Assembly (NCBI GenBank): GCA_020638035.1
Contig: JACKJI010000003.1
Span: forward strand, 248,001-312,000
DNA: 64,000 nt
DNA from: Hyphomicrobiaceae bacterium
GTDB taxonomy: Bacteria; Pseudomonadota; Alphaproteobacteria; Rhizobiales; Hyphomicrobiaceae
Reading direction: 5' to 3'
Part shown: piece by piece, positions 18,077 through 26,427 of the stretch
Layout: each line of letters starts with the position of its first letter
How positions within the stretch are numbered: position 1 is the first letter of the stretch
The notes under the pieces: model-generated
Databases searched by the model: none
Told to the model about the DNA's origin: nothing
Seen by the model: only the letters and a program-made list of their open reading frames with translations
Program-made: the position numbers and the translations under genes

Positions 18077-18842
18077 GAGCCCCTCCCAGGGTCGCTGCGG
18101 CCGAAGTTGTCTCCGGTCCTCGTTCACCTGCGGCTGACAGCTCGGTCCCGGCGCGAGCCGGCTGTCCCCTCAGGCCATCCTAGTCGTCCTGGAGCGCCTT
18201 TCGATCCCCTCGAATTGGAGCGGGGCTCCAGAGTCTTCTTGTTGTCGTTTCTTTCTTCGACGAACTGGCTTTCGCTTCGTCGCACAATGCTCCTGTGTCG
18301 TGATCGCGAAATCCGTCAAGGTTGTGCAGCAGCACTCGATTGGTTATCGCGATCAACCAGCCGAGCAACGTCGATCCGCCGGCATCAGCCTCGGGCCGCC
18401 CTCGGCAACTTTGCAATTGGGCGGCATTTCTCGCCACCCGAATGTGCCCCTGAGCGCAGCATGGGGCAATCGCATCAAGCTGGCTCAGGGCGCGAGGTTC
18501 ATGCCGGGAGCGGGCCCGTCAAAGCGCCGTTTCCGGCACCCCATTATTGGCATACAATATGCCATATTCAGATTGTTGTCGAGCGACCTGCACTGTGAAA
18601 AATCCTGTCGTGCATCAGCCGGCCGATGGGGGGCCTGACTGGAATGGGTCGAGTGTCGCGGTCCCTCGAGTGCGTTCGCTGGACGGGGTTTGCTTGTTCG
18701 CCAGGGGGGATTTCCGCAAACTCCGCTCGCACGATGTCCGCGCCGGTGAGCCGGATTTCTGGATGCGCTCTGCATGCGCTAAGGCCTCATGGCGCGCATG
18801 ATGCGGTCCGGACGGTTTCGCATGCTGCGCCCGAAGACCGCC
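18077..18842. other. Gene-free stretch upstream of the SucCD-like operon
   Basis: About 770 bp in which no frame on either strand has protein-like composition or a sensible start. It should contain the promoter of the SucC-like gene near its left end and the transcript end of gtrA near its right end. No repeats or strong hairpins were noticed. Confidence 0.45.
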
Positions 18843-19259
18843 TCAGCCCCGGTTGCGAAAAACGGCGAGCCTCATCCCGAGATAGCTGTATCCCATCGTG
18901 ACCGCCGTCGCGGCCACCAGTGCCGCCAGCGGTGTGATCTGTGGCCATATCATCAAGATGCCGGAATAGATGGCGTAGTTGAGAGCCGCCGTCGTCCAGG
19001 CGAGAGTGGCATAGCGGCCGAACTCGGCGAGTGTCGGCGGTACGGTGACATTGAATGTGAGCCGCCGGTGTGAGAGCCAGGCCGCGACCATCGCAAAGCA
19101 GACAGCCACGACACGACCGCTGAATGGGTCCATCCCGGCATAACGGGTCACCGCCCACAGCACGAACGCGTCGACGCTGAACGCGATGAGACCAGAGACG
19201 ACAAAGCCGGCGCCGTGCCGCACAAGTGCCCTGTGCCGATTGCCTGACGTTTCGCTCAT
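18843..19259 (-). CDS. GtrA family membrane protein
   Basis: This 138-aa protein with four membrane helices matches the GtrA family (PF04138): an N-terminal RHGAGFVVSGLIAFSVDAFVL segment and a later basic loop SHRRLTFNVT, then two further helices. GtrA-like proteins are thought to help move polyprenyl-linked sugars across the inner membrane together with a GT2 enzyme. The start overlaps the stop of the deacetylase gene by four bases (ATGA), and it is the last gene of a three-gene operon. Confidence 0.85.
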   Translation of the reverse strand: MSETSGNRHRALVRHGAGFVVSGLIAFSVDAFVLWAVTRYAGMDPFSGRVVAVCFAMVAAWLSHRRLTFNVTVPPTLAEFGRYATLAWTTAALNYAIYSGILMIWPQITPLAALVAATAVTMGYSYLGMRLAVFRNRG

Positions 19260-20149
19260 CCTGATACAGCGCCCTCTTCTCGCCAGTCGATCATGCCGCC
19301 GGGAGTGGCGCGCACCACAAGCCGCAACCGATCCGTCAGTGGATTGTCACGGGAGAGCACGGCAAGCTCCGCGCCGCGCCGCGTCGTGACCGGGTCGTGT
19401 GCGGCAAGTTCGGCGTCGGGCACACCCGGATGGCACATGACGAGATGCAACCCGCCGCGTGCTTCCAGTGCCGCCACCTCCAGATCATGGCGTACCTCCT
19501 CCTCGCTGTCGCCGAATGCCGTCACCCCGGCGAAGCTCGCATTGGCCGGCAGTCCTGCTGCGGCAAGCGCGCGGGCGAACCCGCCAGACAGGAGTGTCAA
19601 CAGCATCGCTTTGCCGCGTGCGCCGGGCCGCCGCAACAGCGCGCGCGGATCGTCACCGGGAACGCGTATCAGCGGCCGGACCGGCTCTGAACGGTAATAT
19701 TGCAGGACCGTCGCGATCAGCGCGTCGCGCACGCCGGGCAGCGCATGCACGTGCTGGTGGCCGTCGATGAAGTCCGGCTTGTGACCGACGACGGCCTCGA
19801 ATAGCCGAAGTTGCCGCACGATTTCTTCAGCGATCTCGTCGCGGTCGAGGCGCCCCAGCACGCTTCGGCGCACCAGCGTGCCGACATCAGGCAAGCGGCC
19901 CTCCGGGGCAAGCGACGGCATGTTTCCGAGTGGTAATCCAAGCGTGAGGTTCATATGCAGGCCGATGGCGATCACATCGCGCAGTTCGGCAAGGATTGCC
20001 CCGTCGGTATTCCAGCGTGGCAGTGTCACCAGCGCGCTCGTGCCCGTGATCCGCTGCGCGCGGGCGAGCCGCGTGATGCCGGCGCTGACGCCCTCCGACA
20101 GAGCGAAGTCATCTGCGATCAGCACGATGTCGCGCGTGGGCAGGGCCAT
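19256..20149 (-). CDS. ChbG/HpnK family carbohydrate deacetylase
   Basis: This 297-aa YdjC-fold hydrolase shows the metal-binding residues of the family: LIADDFALSEGVSAGI near the N-terminus (Asp pair), GLHMNLTLG (His), and DGHQHVHALPGVRDA (His/His) mid-protein. Members remove N-acetyl groups from amino sugars, and HpnK acts on a hopanoid-linked N-acetylglucosamine. ATG 20149 overlaps the glycosyltransferase stop (TGATG). Placed between a GT2 glycosyltransferase and GtrA, it probably deacetylates a lipid-linked amino sugar. No other hopanoid genes are in view. Confidence 0.85.
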   Translation of the reverse strand: MALPTRDIVLIADDFALSEGVSAGITRLARAQRITGTSALVTLPRWNTDGAILAELRDVIAIGLHMNLTLGLPLGNMPSLAPEGRLPDVGTLVRRSVLGRLDRDEIAEEIVRQLRLFEAVVGHKPDFIDGHQHVHALPGVRDALIATVLQYYRSEPVRPLIRVPGDDPRALLRRPGARGKAMLLTLLSGGFARALAAAGLPANASFAGVTAFGDSEEEVRHDLEVAALEARGGLHLVMCHPGVPDAELAAHDPVTTRRGAELAVLSRDNPLTDRLRLVVRATPGGMIDWREEGAVSG

Positions 20150-21204
20150 CACGCCGCGGTCTCATCCTGAGGGCGCGTTTCGCTCGCGCGCCGCGTGTCA
20201 CCCTCGACCGGTGTAACGCCGATCGTCTCCCCGACGATATAGAGCGGGCGCGCCTTCACCTCTTCGTAGACGCGGCCGAGATACTCGCCGATGACCCCGA
20301 GCGAGATGAGCTGAATCCCCCCGAAGAACAGGATCGATACGATCAATGTCGGATAGCCGCGCACCGGATTGCCGTAGATCAGAGTGTTGATCATGATGAA
20401 CAGCATCGCCGCGAGCGCCACCAGCGAGATGACGAGGCCGAGATATGACCAGATCCGCAAGGGAACGGTGGTGAATGAGAAGAGACCGTCGAGCGCGAAG
20501 TGCCAAAGCTGCCGCGGCCGCCAGCGCGACGGCGTCTTGTCCTCGCGGTCGGGCACCTCGAAGTCCACACCCAGAGATTTGAACCCCACCCACGCAAACA
20601 GCCCCTTGTTGAAACGGGCGCGCTCGCCGAGCTGGTTGAGGGCGATGACCGCGCGGCGGCTGAGCAGGCGGAAGTCGCCGGCGTCATCGTGGAGGCGCGT
20701 TCCGGAGAGTGCGCGAAATGTACGGTAGAAGATCCGCGCCAGGAACCGCCGTGCCGGTCCATCCGCGTCGCGGTGCGTGCGCCGGCCGTAGACGATATCA
20801 TAGCCCTTGCGCCAGCCTTCGATCAGCTTCGGGATCAGCTCAGGAGGATGCTGCAGGTCGCTGTCCATCACGATCACGGCCTGTCCATGCGCGTGACGCA
20901 GCCCGGCTGCGACGGCGATTTCCTTGCCGAAATTGCGGCTGAAGGACACCGCCTTGATCCTGGGGTCGGACGCATTGCGCGCCTCTATGAGATCAAACGT
21001 GCCGTCCGATGAACCATCGTCGATGAACACGATCTCGAAGGACGCCACCTCTCGTTCGAGCACCGGAATGAGGCGTGCCAGGAGCTTGTCGAGCCCCTTC
21101 TCCTCGTTGAGCACGGGTATGATGACGGTCAAAACCACGGGCGTGCCGGCGCTCAAATGGCTCACGGCGTCGCTGGCAGCATCTGCATGAGAAGGATGTG
21201 TCAC
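20149..21204 (-). CDS. GT2 polyprenyl-phosphate glycosyltransferase (GtrB/DPM1-like)
   Basis: This 351-aa membrane glycosyltransferase has an N-terminal GT2 domain starting VVLTVIIPVLNEEKGLDKLL, with IVFIDDGSSDGTFDLIEARN, the DSDLQHPPELI (DxD-like) metal site near residue 117, and ALNQLGERARFNKGL. Two C-terminal membrane helices follow (YLGLVISLVALAAMLFIMI and LIVSILFFGGIQLISLGVIG) and the EYLGRVYEEVK signature. This architecture transfers a sugar from a nucleotide donor to undecaprenyl phosphate at the inner membrane. The start is GTG 21204; no in-frame ATG is near. It is first in an operon with the deacetylase and GtrA. Confidence 0.9.
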   Translation of the reverse strand: MTHPSHADAASDAVSHLSAGTPVVLTVIIPVLNEEKGLDKLLARLIPVLEREVASFEIVFIDDGSSDGTFDLIEARNASDPRIKAVSFSRNFGKEIAVAAGLRHAHGQAVIVMDSDLQHPPELIPKLIEGWRKGYDIVYGRRTHRDADGPARRFLARIFYRTFRALSGTRLHDDAGDFRLLSRRAVIALNQLGERARFNKGLFAWVGFKSLGVDFEVPDREDKTPSRWRPRQLWHFALDGLFSFTTVPLRIWSYLGLVISLVALAAMLFIMINTLIYGNPVRGYPTLIVSILFFGGIQLISLGVIGEYLGRVYEEVKARPLYIVGETIGVTPVEGDTRRASETRPQDETAA

Positions 21205-21532
21205 GGATCACAGCCGCCGGTTCTGGCGGGCTCCAGGTCATCGAGGCGACATGTCAATTTTACAATCAGGCGCATGTCGGGTGCGAATGCGATACTCCGG
21301 TCGATTGCTCGCCGTCCAGGCCCTCCGTGCGGCATTGCGGCGACATGAGACGAAGAGATGCACTCCGATCTGGCCCGAATCTGGGCCGGAACCGGCGCCT
21401 TTCCACAGCCTGCGCCGTGATCTGTTGTTTAGGCGCCCACGGCAGAAGTGTTAGAAGGACCCCCGAAATGCCGTTGCGCCGGCGTGCCAACCTGGCGCCA
21501 CGCGCCGACCGAGTGGACGAAGGGAAATCGAC
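21205..21532. other. Divergent region between GT2 operon and UDP-sugar dehydrogenase
   Basis: About 330 bp without a recognisable gene. It must hold promoters for both directions, and a GAAGGG ribosome-binding site precedes the GTG at 21533. No operator-like repeats were noticed. Confidence 0.4.
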
Positions 21533-22843
21533 GTGAATATCTGCATGATTGGTGCCGGCTACGTCGGATTGGTCTCCGCCGCCTGCTTCTCCGAGTTCGG
21601 CTGGACCGTGACCTGTATCGACAAGGACGCGGGGCGCCTTGCCATGCTCGAGGCCGGCCGCTCGCCGATCTACGAGCCGGGCCTCGATGACCTGCTCGCC
21701 CGCAACATGCGCGCCGGCCGCATTCGTTTTTCGGCCGATCTCGCCACGGCGGTGCGCGAGGCCGATATCGTTTTCTTAGCCGTCGGCACACCGATGCGCC
21801 GCGGCGACGGCTACGCGGACCTGTCCTACATCTATTCGGCGGTTGAGGAGCTTGCCCCGCATTTGCAAGGCTTCACCGTCATCACGACCAAGTCGACCGT
21901 TCCCGTTGGCACCAGCCGCGAGATCGAGCGCCGCCTGCAGGCTCTGCGCCCTGATGCCGACTATGCCGTCTGCTCCAACCCGGAGTTCCTGCGCGAAGGC
22001 TCCGCCATCCAGGATTTCACGCATCCCGACCGCGTTCTTGTCGGCACCGACAGTGATCGCGCCCGTGCCGTCATGGAGCGCCTCTACAAGCCGTTGTCGC
22101 TGCGCAATGCGCCGGTGGTGTTCGTCTCGCGCGAATCCGCCGAGCTGGCAAAATACGCTGCCAACGCGTTCCTTGCCCTCAAGATCAGCTTCATCAATGA
22201 AATCGCTGATCTGTGCGAGGAGGTCGGCGCAGACGTGCAGGAGGTCGCCAATGCCATTGGCCGGGACCGCCGTATCGGCGACAAGTTCCTGCACCCCGGT
22301 CCAGGTTATGGCGGCTCCTGCTTCCCCAAGGATGTGTCTGCATTGATCCGCACCGCGCGCGAGACCAAGACGCCGCTGTCGATCATCGAGCAGGTCCAGC
22401 GTGTCAACGACGAGCGCAAGATCTCCATGGCAAGCCGCATCGAGCGCGCAGCGGGGGGCTCGCTGCGCGGCAAAACGGTGACAGTGCTCGGCGTCACCTT
22501 CAAGCCCAATACCGACGACATGCGCGATGCGCCGAGCCTCGTCGTCGTGCCGATGTTGCTTGAGCGCGGTGCCAAGGTGCGTGTCGCTGATCCGGAAGGC
22601 CGCAAGCAGGCCGAGCCGATGCTGCCGGGGGTCGTCTGGTGCGCCAACGCGCCAGAAGCAGCGGAGGGAGCGGATGTGCTCGTCGTGCTGACGGAGTGGA
22701 ACGAATTCCGTGCGCTCGATCTGAAGTCCTTGCGCACGCGCATGACGGGCGACGTGCTGGTCGACCTGCGCAACATCTACAACCCTGCAGCCGCCCGTGA
22801 AGCCGGATTCCGCTATACGGGTGTCGGGCGCAACGGCTCCTGA
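21533..22843 (+). CDS. UDP-glucose 6-dehydrogenase
   Basis: This 436-aa NAD-dependent enzyme oxidises UDP-glucose to UDP-glucuronate for surface polysaccharides. The N-terminal Rossmann motif is NICMIGAGYVGLVSAACFSE. The central helix and active site show STVPVGTS, NPEFLREGSAI and GYGGSCFPKDV, with the catalytic Cys near residue 263. The C-terminal UDP-binding domain contains GVTFKPNTDDMRDAPS. It uses a GTG start with GAAGGG upstream. It converges on the secretion genes and diverges from the GT2 operon, consistent with a polysaccharide region. GDP-mannose dehydrogenase is a relative, but the NPEFLREGSA pattern favours UDP-glucose. Confidence 0.9.
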   Translation: MNICMIGAGYVGLVSAACFSEFGWTVTCIDKDAGRLAMLEAGRSPIYEPGLDDLLARNMRAGRIRFSADLATAVREADIVFLAVGTPMRRGDGYADLSYIYSAVEELAPHLQGFTVITTKSTVPVGTSREIERRLQALRPDADYAVCSNPEFLREGSAIQDFTHPDRVLVGTDSDRARAVMERLYKPLSLRNAPVVFVSRESAELAKYAANAFLALKISFINEIADLCEEVGADVQEVANAIGRDRRIGDKFLHPGPGYGGSCFPKDVSALIRTARETKTPLSIIEQVQRVNDERKISMASRIERAAGGSLRGKTVTVLGVTFKPNTDDMRDAPSLVVVPMLLERGAKVRVADPEGRKQAEPMLPGVVWCANAPEAAEGADVLVVLTEWNEFRALDLKSLRTRMTGDVLVDLRNIYNPAAAREAGFRYTGVGRNGS

Positions 22844-22857
22844 CATGTAGACGCCAG

Positions 22858-24267
22858 CTATCGTTCGCGGAAGGCTTTGGCGAACTGGTCCTCGATCGGC
22901 TTGACGAGATAGGATAGCGCGGTGCGGCTTTCGGTGCGGATCTGCACGTCCGCTGGCAGTCCTGGCACCAGCGTCGCACCTGCGATTCTGGCGAGTTCGC
23001 CGTCGCTGATGGCAATGCGCACCGAGTAGTAGGGAAGCCCCGTGCGGCGATCCTCGCTGAGGTCGGCGGCAATCAGCTTCACCCGGCCCTCGATTTCCGG
23101 CGTCGTACGTTGATTGAAGGCGGCGAAGCGGATCTTCGCCGTTGCCCCGAGCGCTATCTGCTCGCGGTCGCGCGGCGCCACCTGCGCATCGAGGGTCAAG
23201 GCGTCGCCGTCCGGCACGATCAGCAGGATGGGCTCGGCAGGGGACACCACTCCGCCGACCGTGTGCACGGCAAGCTGGTGGACGTGGCCGGTCACAGGCG
23301 CGAGGATATTGATCCGCTTGAGCTGGTCCTCTGCCGCGACGCGCCGCTCGCTCAGCTCGGCCTGTCGAGCCTGGGCGTCGCGGGTCTCGGCCGCGACCTC
23401 CTTTTTGAATTGTTGCACCTGCTGAAGAATGACGATCTCGACTTCGGCGATTCGCCCCTTGGCCTGGGCAATGCCGGCCTCGATCTGTGCATGCTCGCCT
23501 TTGAGCCGTGCCGCCTCGCGTCGCAGCGCGATCATCTTGGATGCTGGAACGAGTCGCTTCTGCTCAAGCGTGGCGAGGCTCGCCAGCTCGCTGCTGATGA
23601 GTTCGATCTCGGTAGCCTTGGCGGCGCGCTGGGCGGTGAGCCCTGCAATCTCCTTCTCAAACTGCAGAATGCGCTCGCGCAGTTGCTTTTCCTGCCCCTC
23701 GAGCGACAGGCGGCGGCTGTCGAACAGCACGGTCTCGCCGTTGATGATCTGCGAGACTGCCGTGTCAGTCGACCATTGCTCGATCTCGTCGGGGAATCGG
23801 AGGGTCGCAGCTCCCGTCTGCTCTGCGGTGAGGCGCGCGAGCCGGGCGCTCGTCTCGACGATTTGGTTGGTCAGGATCTGCAGGTTTGCACGCGTCTGTG
23901 TGTCGTCGAGCGTGATGAGAAGATCGCCTTCCCGCACAAGGTCGCCGTTGCGGACGTGGATCGCACCGACGATCCCGCCCGTCGGATGCTGTACTTTCTT
24001 GACGCTGGATTCGACGACCACCGTGGCAGGCGCGATGACGGCACCCGCCAGCTCGGTTCTGGCAGCCCACAGGCCAAACCCGCCGAACAACCCCAGCACG
24101 ACGAACACCCCGCCGAAGATCAAGTGGTGGACCGGGGCGTGGACGGCAGCCGTCGTACGCGTTTCATTACGCGCTGGCGTGGCGCTCCCGGCGTCGCTTG
24201 CAGCGTGGTGCAAGCCGGTGTGCGTCAAAAGCTGCCCGCTGCCGTCAATACTTGCTCTGTCAGGCAT
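22858..24267 (-). CDS. Type I secretion periplasmic adaptor (HlyD/PrsE family)
   Basis: This 469-aa membrane-fusion protein has one N-terminal membrane helix (VHHLIFGGVFVVLGLFGGFG, about residues 46-65). A biotinyl-lipoyl-like half-motif follows (VQHPTGGIVGAIHVRNGDLVREGDLL), then a long alpha-helical hairpin (about residues 150-310) and the second lipoyl half with beta barrel (ILAPVTGHVHQLAVHTVGGVV). It should bridge the ABC exporter and an outer-membrane TolC-type channel. Its start lies within the end of the ATPase gene, an 8-base overlap. No TolC homologue or RTX-type substrate is next to it. Confidence 0.92.
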   Translation of the reverse strand: MPDRASIDGSGQLLTHTGLHHAASDAGSATPARNETRTTAAVHAPVHHLIFGGVFVVLGLFGGFGLWAARTELAGAVIAPATVVVESSVKKVQHPTGGIVGAIHVRNGDLVREGDLLITLDDTQTRANLQILTNQIVETSARLARLTAEQTGAATLRFPDEIEQWSTDTAVSQIINGETVLFDSRRLSLEGQEKQLRERILQFEKEIAGLTAQRAAKATEIELISSELASLATLEQKRLVPASKMIALRREAARLKGEHAQIEAGIAQAKGRIAEVEIVILQQVQQFKKEVAAETRDAQARQAELSERRVAAEDQLKRINILAPVTGHVHQLAVHTVGGVVSPAEPILLIVPDGDALTLDAQVAPRDREQIALGATAKIRFAAFNQRTTPEIEGRVKLIAADLSEDRRTGLPYYSVRIAISDGELARIAGATLVPGLPADVQIRTESRTALSYLVKPIEDQFAKAFRER

Positions 24268-26065
24268 CGCTCGGCTCCCTGATATCGCTCGTATCCGACG
24301 CGGCCTCCGCTGTCGTGCCGGCTGTATTGCGTGTGCCGGACACCGCAGCCGCTCCCGCCTGCGCCTTCAGCACGCGCCGCAGTACCTCGTCCCGTGGCCC
24401 GAAGTCCTGCGTCTGTCCATTGGCGATCACCAGCACCTTGTTGAGGCTCGACAGTGTGGCGGGGCGGTGCGCGATCACGATGGCGATGCCACGTCGGCGG
24501 CGCACACCAATGATCGCTTGCGTCAGCGCGGTCTCGCCCTGCTGGTCGAGGTTGGCATTGGGTTCGTCGAGCACGACAAGGAACGGATCGCGGAACAGTG
24601 CGCGCGCCAGGGCGATGCGTTGGCGTTGTCCGCCAGACAGGTTTGCACCGCTCTCTCCGATCTCGGTCTGGTAACCGGCCTCCAGCTGCACGATCATGTC
24701 GTGGCATCCAGCCGCCCTGGCGGCGGCGATGATCTCCTCGTCACGGGCGGTCGGATCGAAGCGGGCGATGTTGGCCGCCACCGTTCCCCCGAACAAGGCG
24801 ATATCCTGTGGCAGATAACCGATATGGCGGCCGAGGCGGTCGGAGGACCACTGGTCGATGGCAGCCCCGTCGAGCCGCACTGCCGAAGCGGGCGAACCGG
24901 GCTTCCACACCCCGACGAGGGTCCGCGCCAGCGTCGATTTGCCTGACGCCGTTGGTCCGATGATGCCGAGACCGTCCCCGGCCGCGAGAGAGAAGTCGAT
25001 GCCCTTGAGCGTCGGCTGGCGAGCAGCGGGTGGGCTGGCGACGAGCTTGGACACCTGCAGGGTGTCGCGGGGCTCGGGCAATGCCACCTGTGGTGTGTCG
25101 CCGAGCCCCGCGCCGGGTTCCGAGAACAGCATCACAAGTCGACGGTAGCTCTGGCGTGCGCCCATGAAGCCGCGCCAGTGAGCGATTGCGCTGTCGAGCG
25201 GTGCCAGTGCCCGCGAAAGAGTGATGGAGCCGGCGATGATGGCGCCCGGTGATAGCGCGCCAGAGATTGCGTAAAAAGCGCCGAGCCCGAGAATGCCCGA
25301 TTGCAGCATGAAGCGTACGACCCTGGCGAGCGTGCCCATCAAGGTCGTCGCGTCTGCGGCCCGCATCTGGTCCGTCATGTAGCGGTCGTTGACGAGTTGC
25401 CAGCGCCGGGCAAGATGCTGGCCCATGCCGAGCGCCTGCACCGCCTCCCCGTTGCGCCGCGCCGCTTCCGCCAGACCATGCCGCTCACGGTGGCTTGCCG
25501 TCGCGGCCGCCGTCGGCGCCTTGCTCATCACCTCGGCAAGCCCGGTGAGCAGGGCGAGTATCATGGCCCCGGCCAGGGCGAACGCCCCCAGTACCGGATG
25601 CAACATGGCGATGACGGCGAGGTAGATGGGCATCCACGGCAGATCGAACAGCGAGGCCGGCCCCATCCCAGAGAGAAATCCGCGGATCTGGTCGAGGTCG
25701 CGGATCGGCTCCAGCGAGGCATCGGCCCTCTGCGCCGACACCGCCGCGGAATGGACGAGGGCGAAGATCCTGCCTGAGACGAGCCGATCGAACCGCATTC
25801 CGACGCGGCTCATCAGGCGGATGCGGAAAAAATCGAGCAACCCGAAGGCGATATAGAGCCCGCCCATGAGGACGGTCAGCCCGATGAGCGTCGCCACACT
25901 GCCAGAGGGCAATACGCGATCGTAGACCTGCAGCATGTAGAACGCGCCTGTCAGCGCCAGCACGTTGAGCACACCTGAGAAGATGCCGACGGCGAGCAGG
26001 ATCGCGCGCTGTTGTTTGAGCGCGGCGGCGATCTCGTTTGCGGCTTTCGGCGCCAAGGCAGCCAT
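24260..26065 (-). CDS. Type I secretion ABC permease/ATPase (PrsD family)
   Basis: This 601-aa half-transporter has an N-terminal six-helix membrane domain (from AILLAVGIFSGVLNVLALTG; GAFYMLQVYDRVLPSGS is typical of PrtD/PrsD). The C-terminal ATPase has Walker A GPTASGKST near residue 367, signature LSGGQRQRIALARAL, Walker B VVLDEPNANLD and a switch His in IVIAHRPATL. It has no N-terminal C39 peptidase, so substrates should carry a C-terminal secretion signal. It is the first gene of the pair, with the adaptor overlapping. In rhizobia the PrsDE pair exports glycanases and adhesins, which fits the polysaccharide neighbours, but the cargo here is unknown. Confidence 0.92.
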   Translation of the reverse strand: MAALAPKAANEIAAALKQQRAILLAVGIFSGVLNVLALTGAFYMLQVYDRVLPSGSVATLIGLTVLMGGLYIAFGLLDFFRIRLMSRVGMRFDRLVSGRIFALVHSAAVSAQRADASLEPIRDLDQIRGFLSGMGPASLFDLPWMPIYLAVIAMLHPVLGAFALAGAMILALLTGLAEVMSKAPTAAATASHRERHGLAEAARRNGEAVQALGMGQHLARRWQLVNDRYMTDQMRAADATTLMGTLARVVRFMLQSGILGLGAFYAISGALSPGAIIAGSITLSRALAPLDSAIAHWRGFMGARQSYRRLVMLFSEPGAGLGDTPQVALPEPRDTLQVSKLVASPPAARQPTLKGIDFSLAAGDGLGIIGPTASGKSTLARTLVGVWKPGSPASAVRLDGAAIDQWSSDRLGRHIGYLPQDIALFGGTVAANIARFDPTARDEEIIAAARAAGCHDMIVQLEAGYQTEIGESGANLSGGQRQRIALARALFRDPFLVVLDEPNANLDQQGETALTQAIIGVRRRRGIAIVIAHRPATLSSLNKVLVIANGQTQDFGPRDEVLRRVLKAQAGAAAVSGTRNTAGTTAEAASDTSDIREPSDA

Positions 26066-26427
26066 CTGGCTCTTTCGTCTGTTCGGTCAAGTCCGCGCGG
26101 CTTGCTGTCCGCTCCCGACACGGGCGCCCGGAGCGGGACAAAATCCGGATATGGCGGCGCATTGTTCGGGGTGGCTTGCCCGAGCAGCAAACGAACGGCG
26201 AGGTCGGGTCATCGGTGTCCACTCGTGACAAGAGATCGGTGGTGAACGCGCGAGGGAGCCACGCGGTATTCCCGGCGTCGAGGCTCGCTTCGGTCAATTG
26301 AAGCGTCCGGCCCCGTTCCGTCTTGGCCGGTTTGACGGAAGGTCAAGGATGGTGGATGCGATCATAGTCGATCCGAATGTCTCCGTCAGCACTCGGATGT
26401 TCATAGCGAGATCAGCAACCCAAACAC
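26066..26427. other. Divergent promoter region between secretion genes and hrpB
   Basis: About 360 bp without a protein-like frame. It separates the minus-strand type I secretion operon from plus-strand hrpB and should carry both promoters. I see no recognisable operator. Confidence 0.4.

Noticed and set aside
18485..18801. Short genes upstream of gtrA
   Set aside because: Frames on both strands overlap; neither has a start context, hydrophobic pattern or motif.
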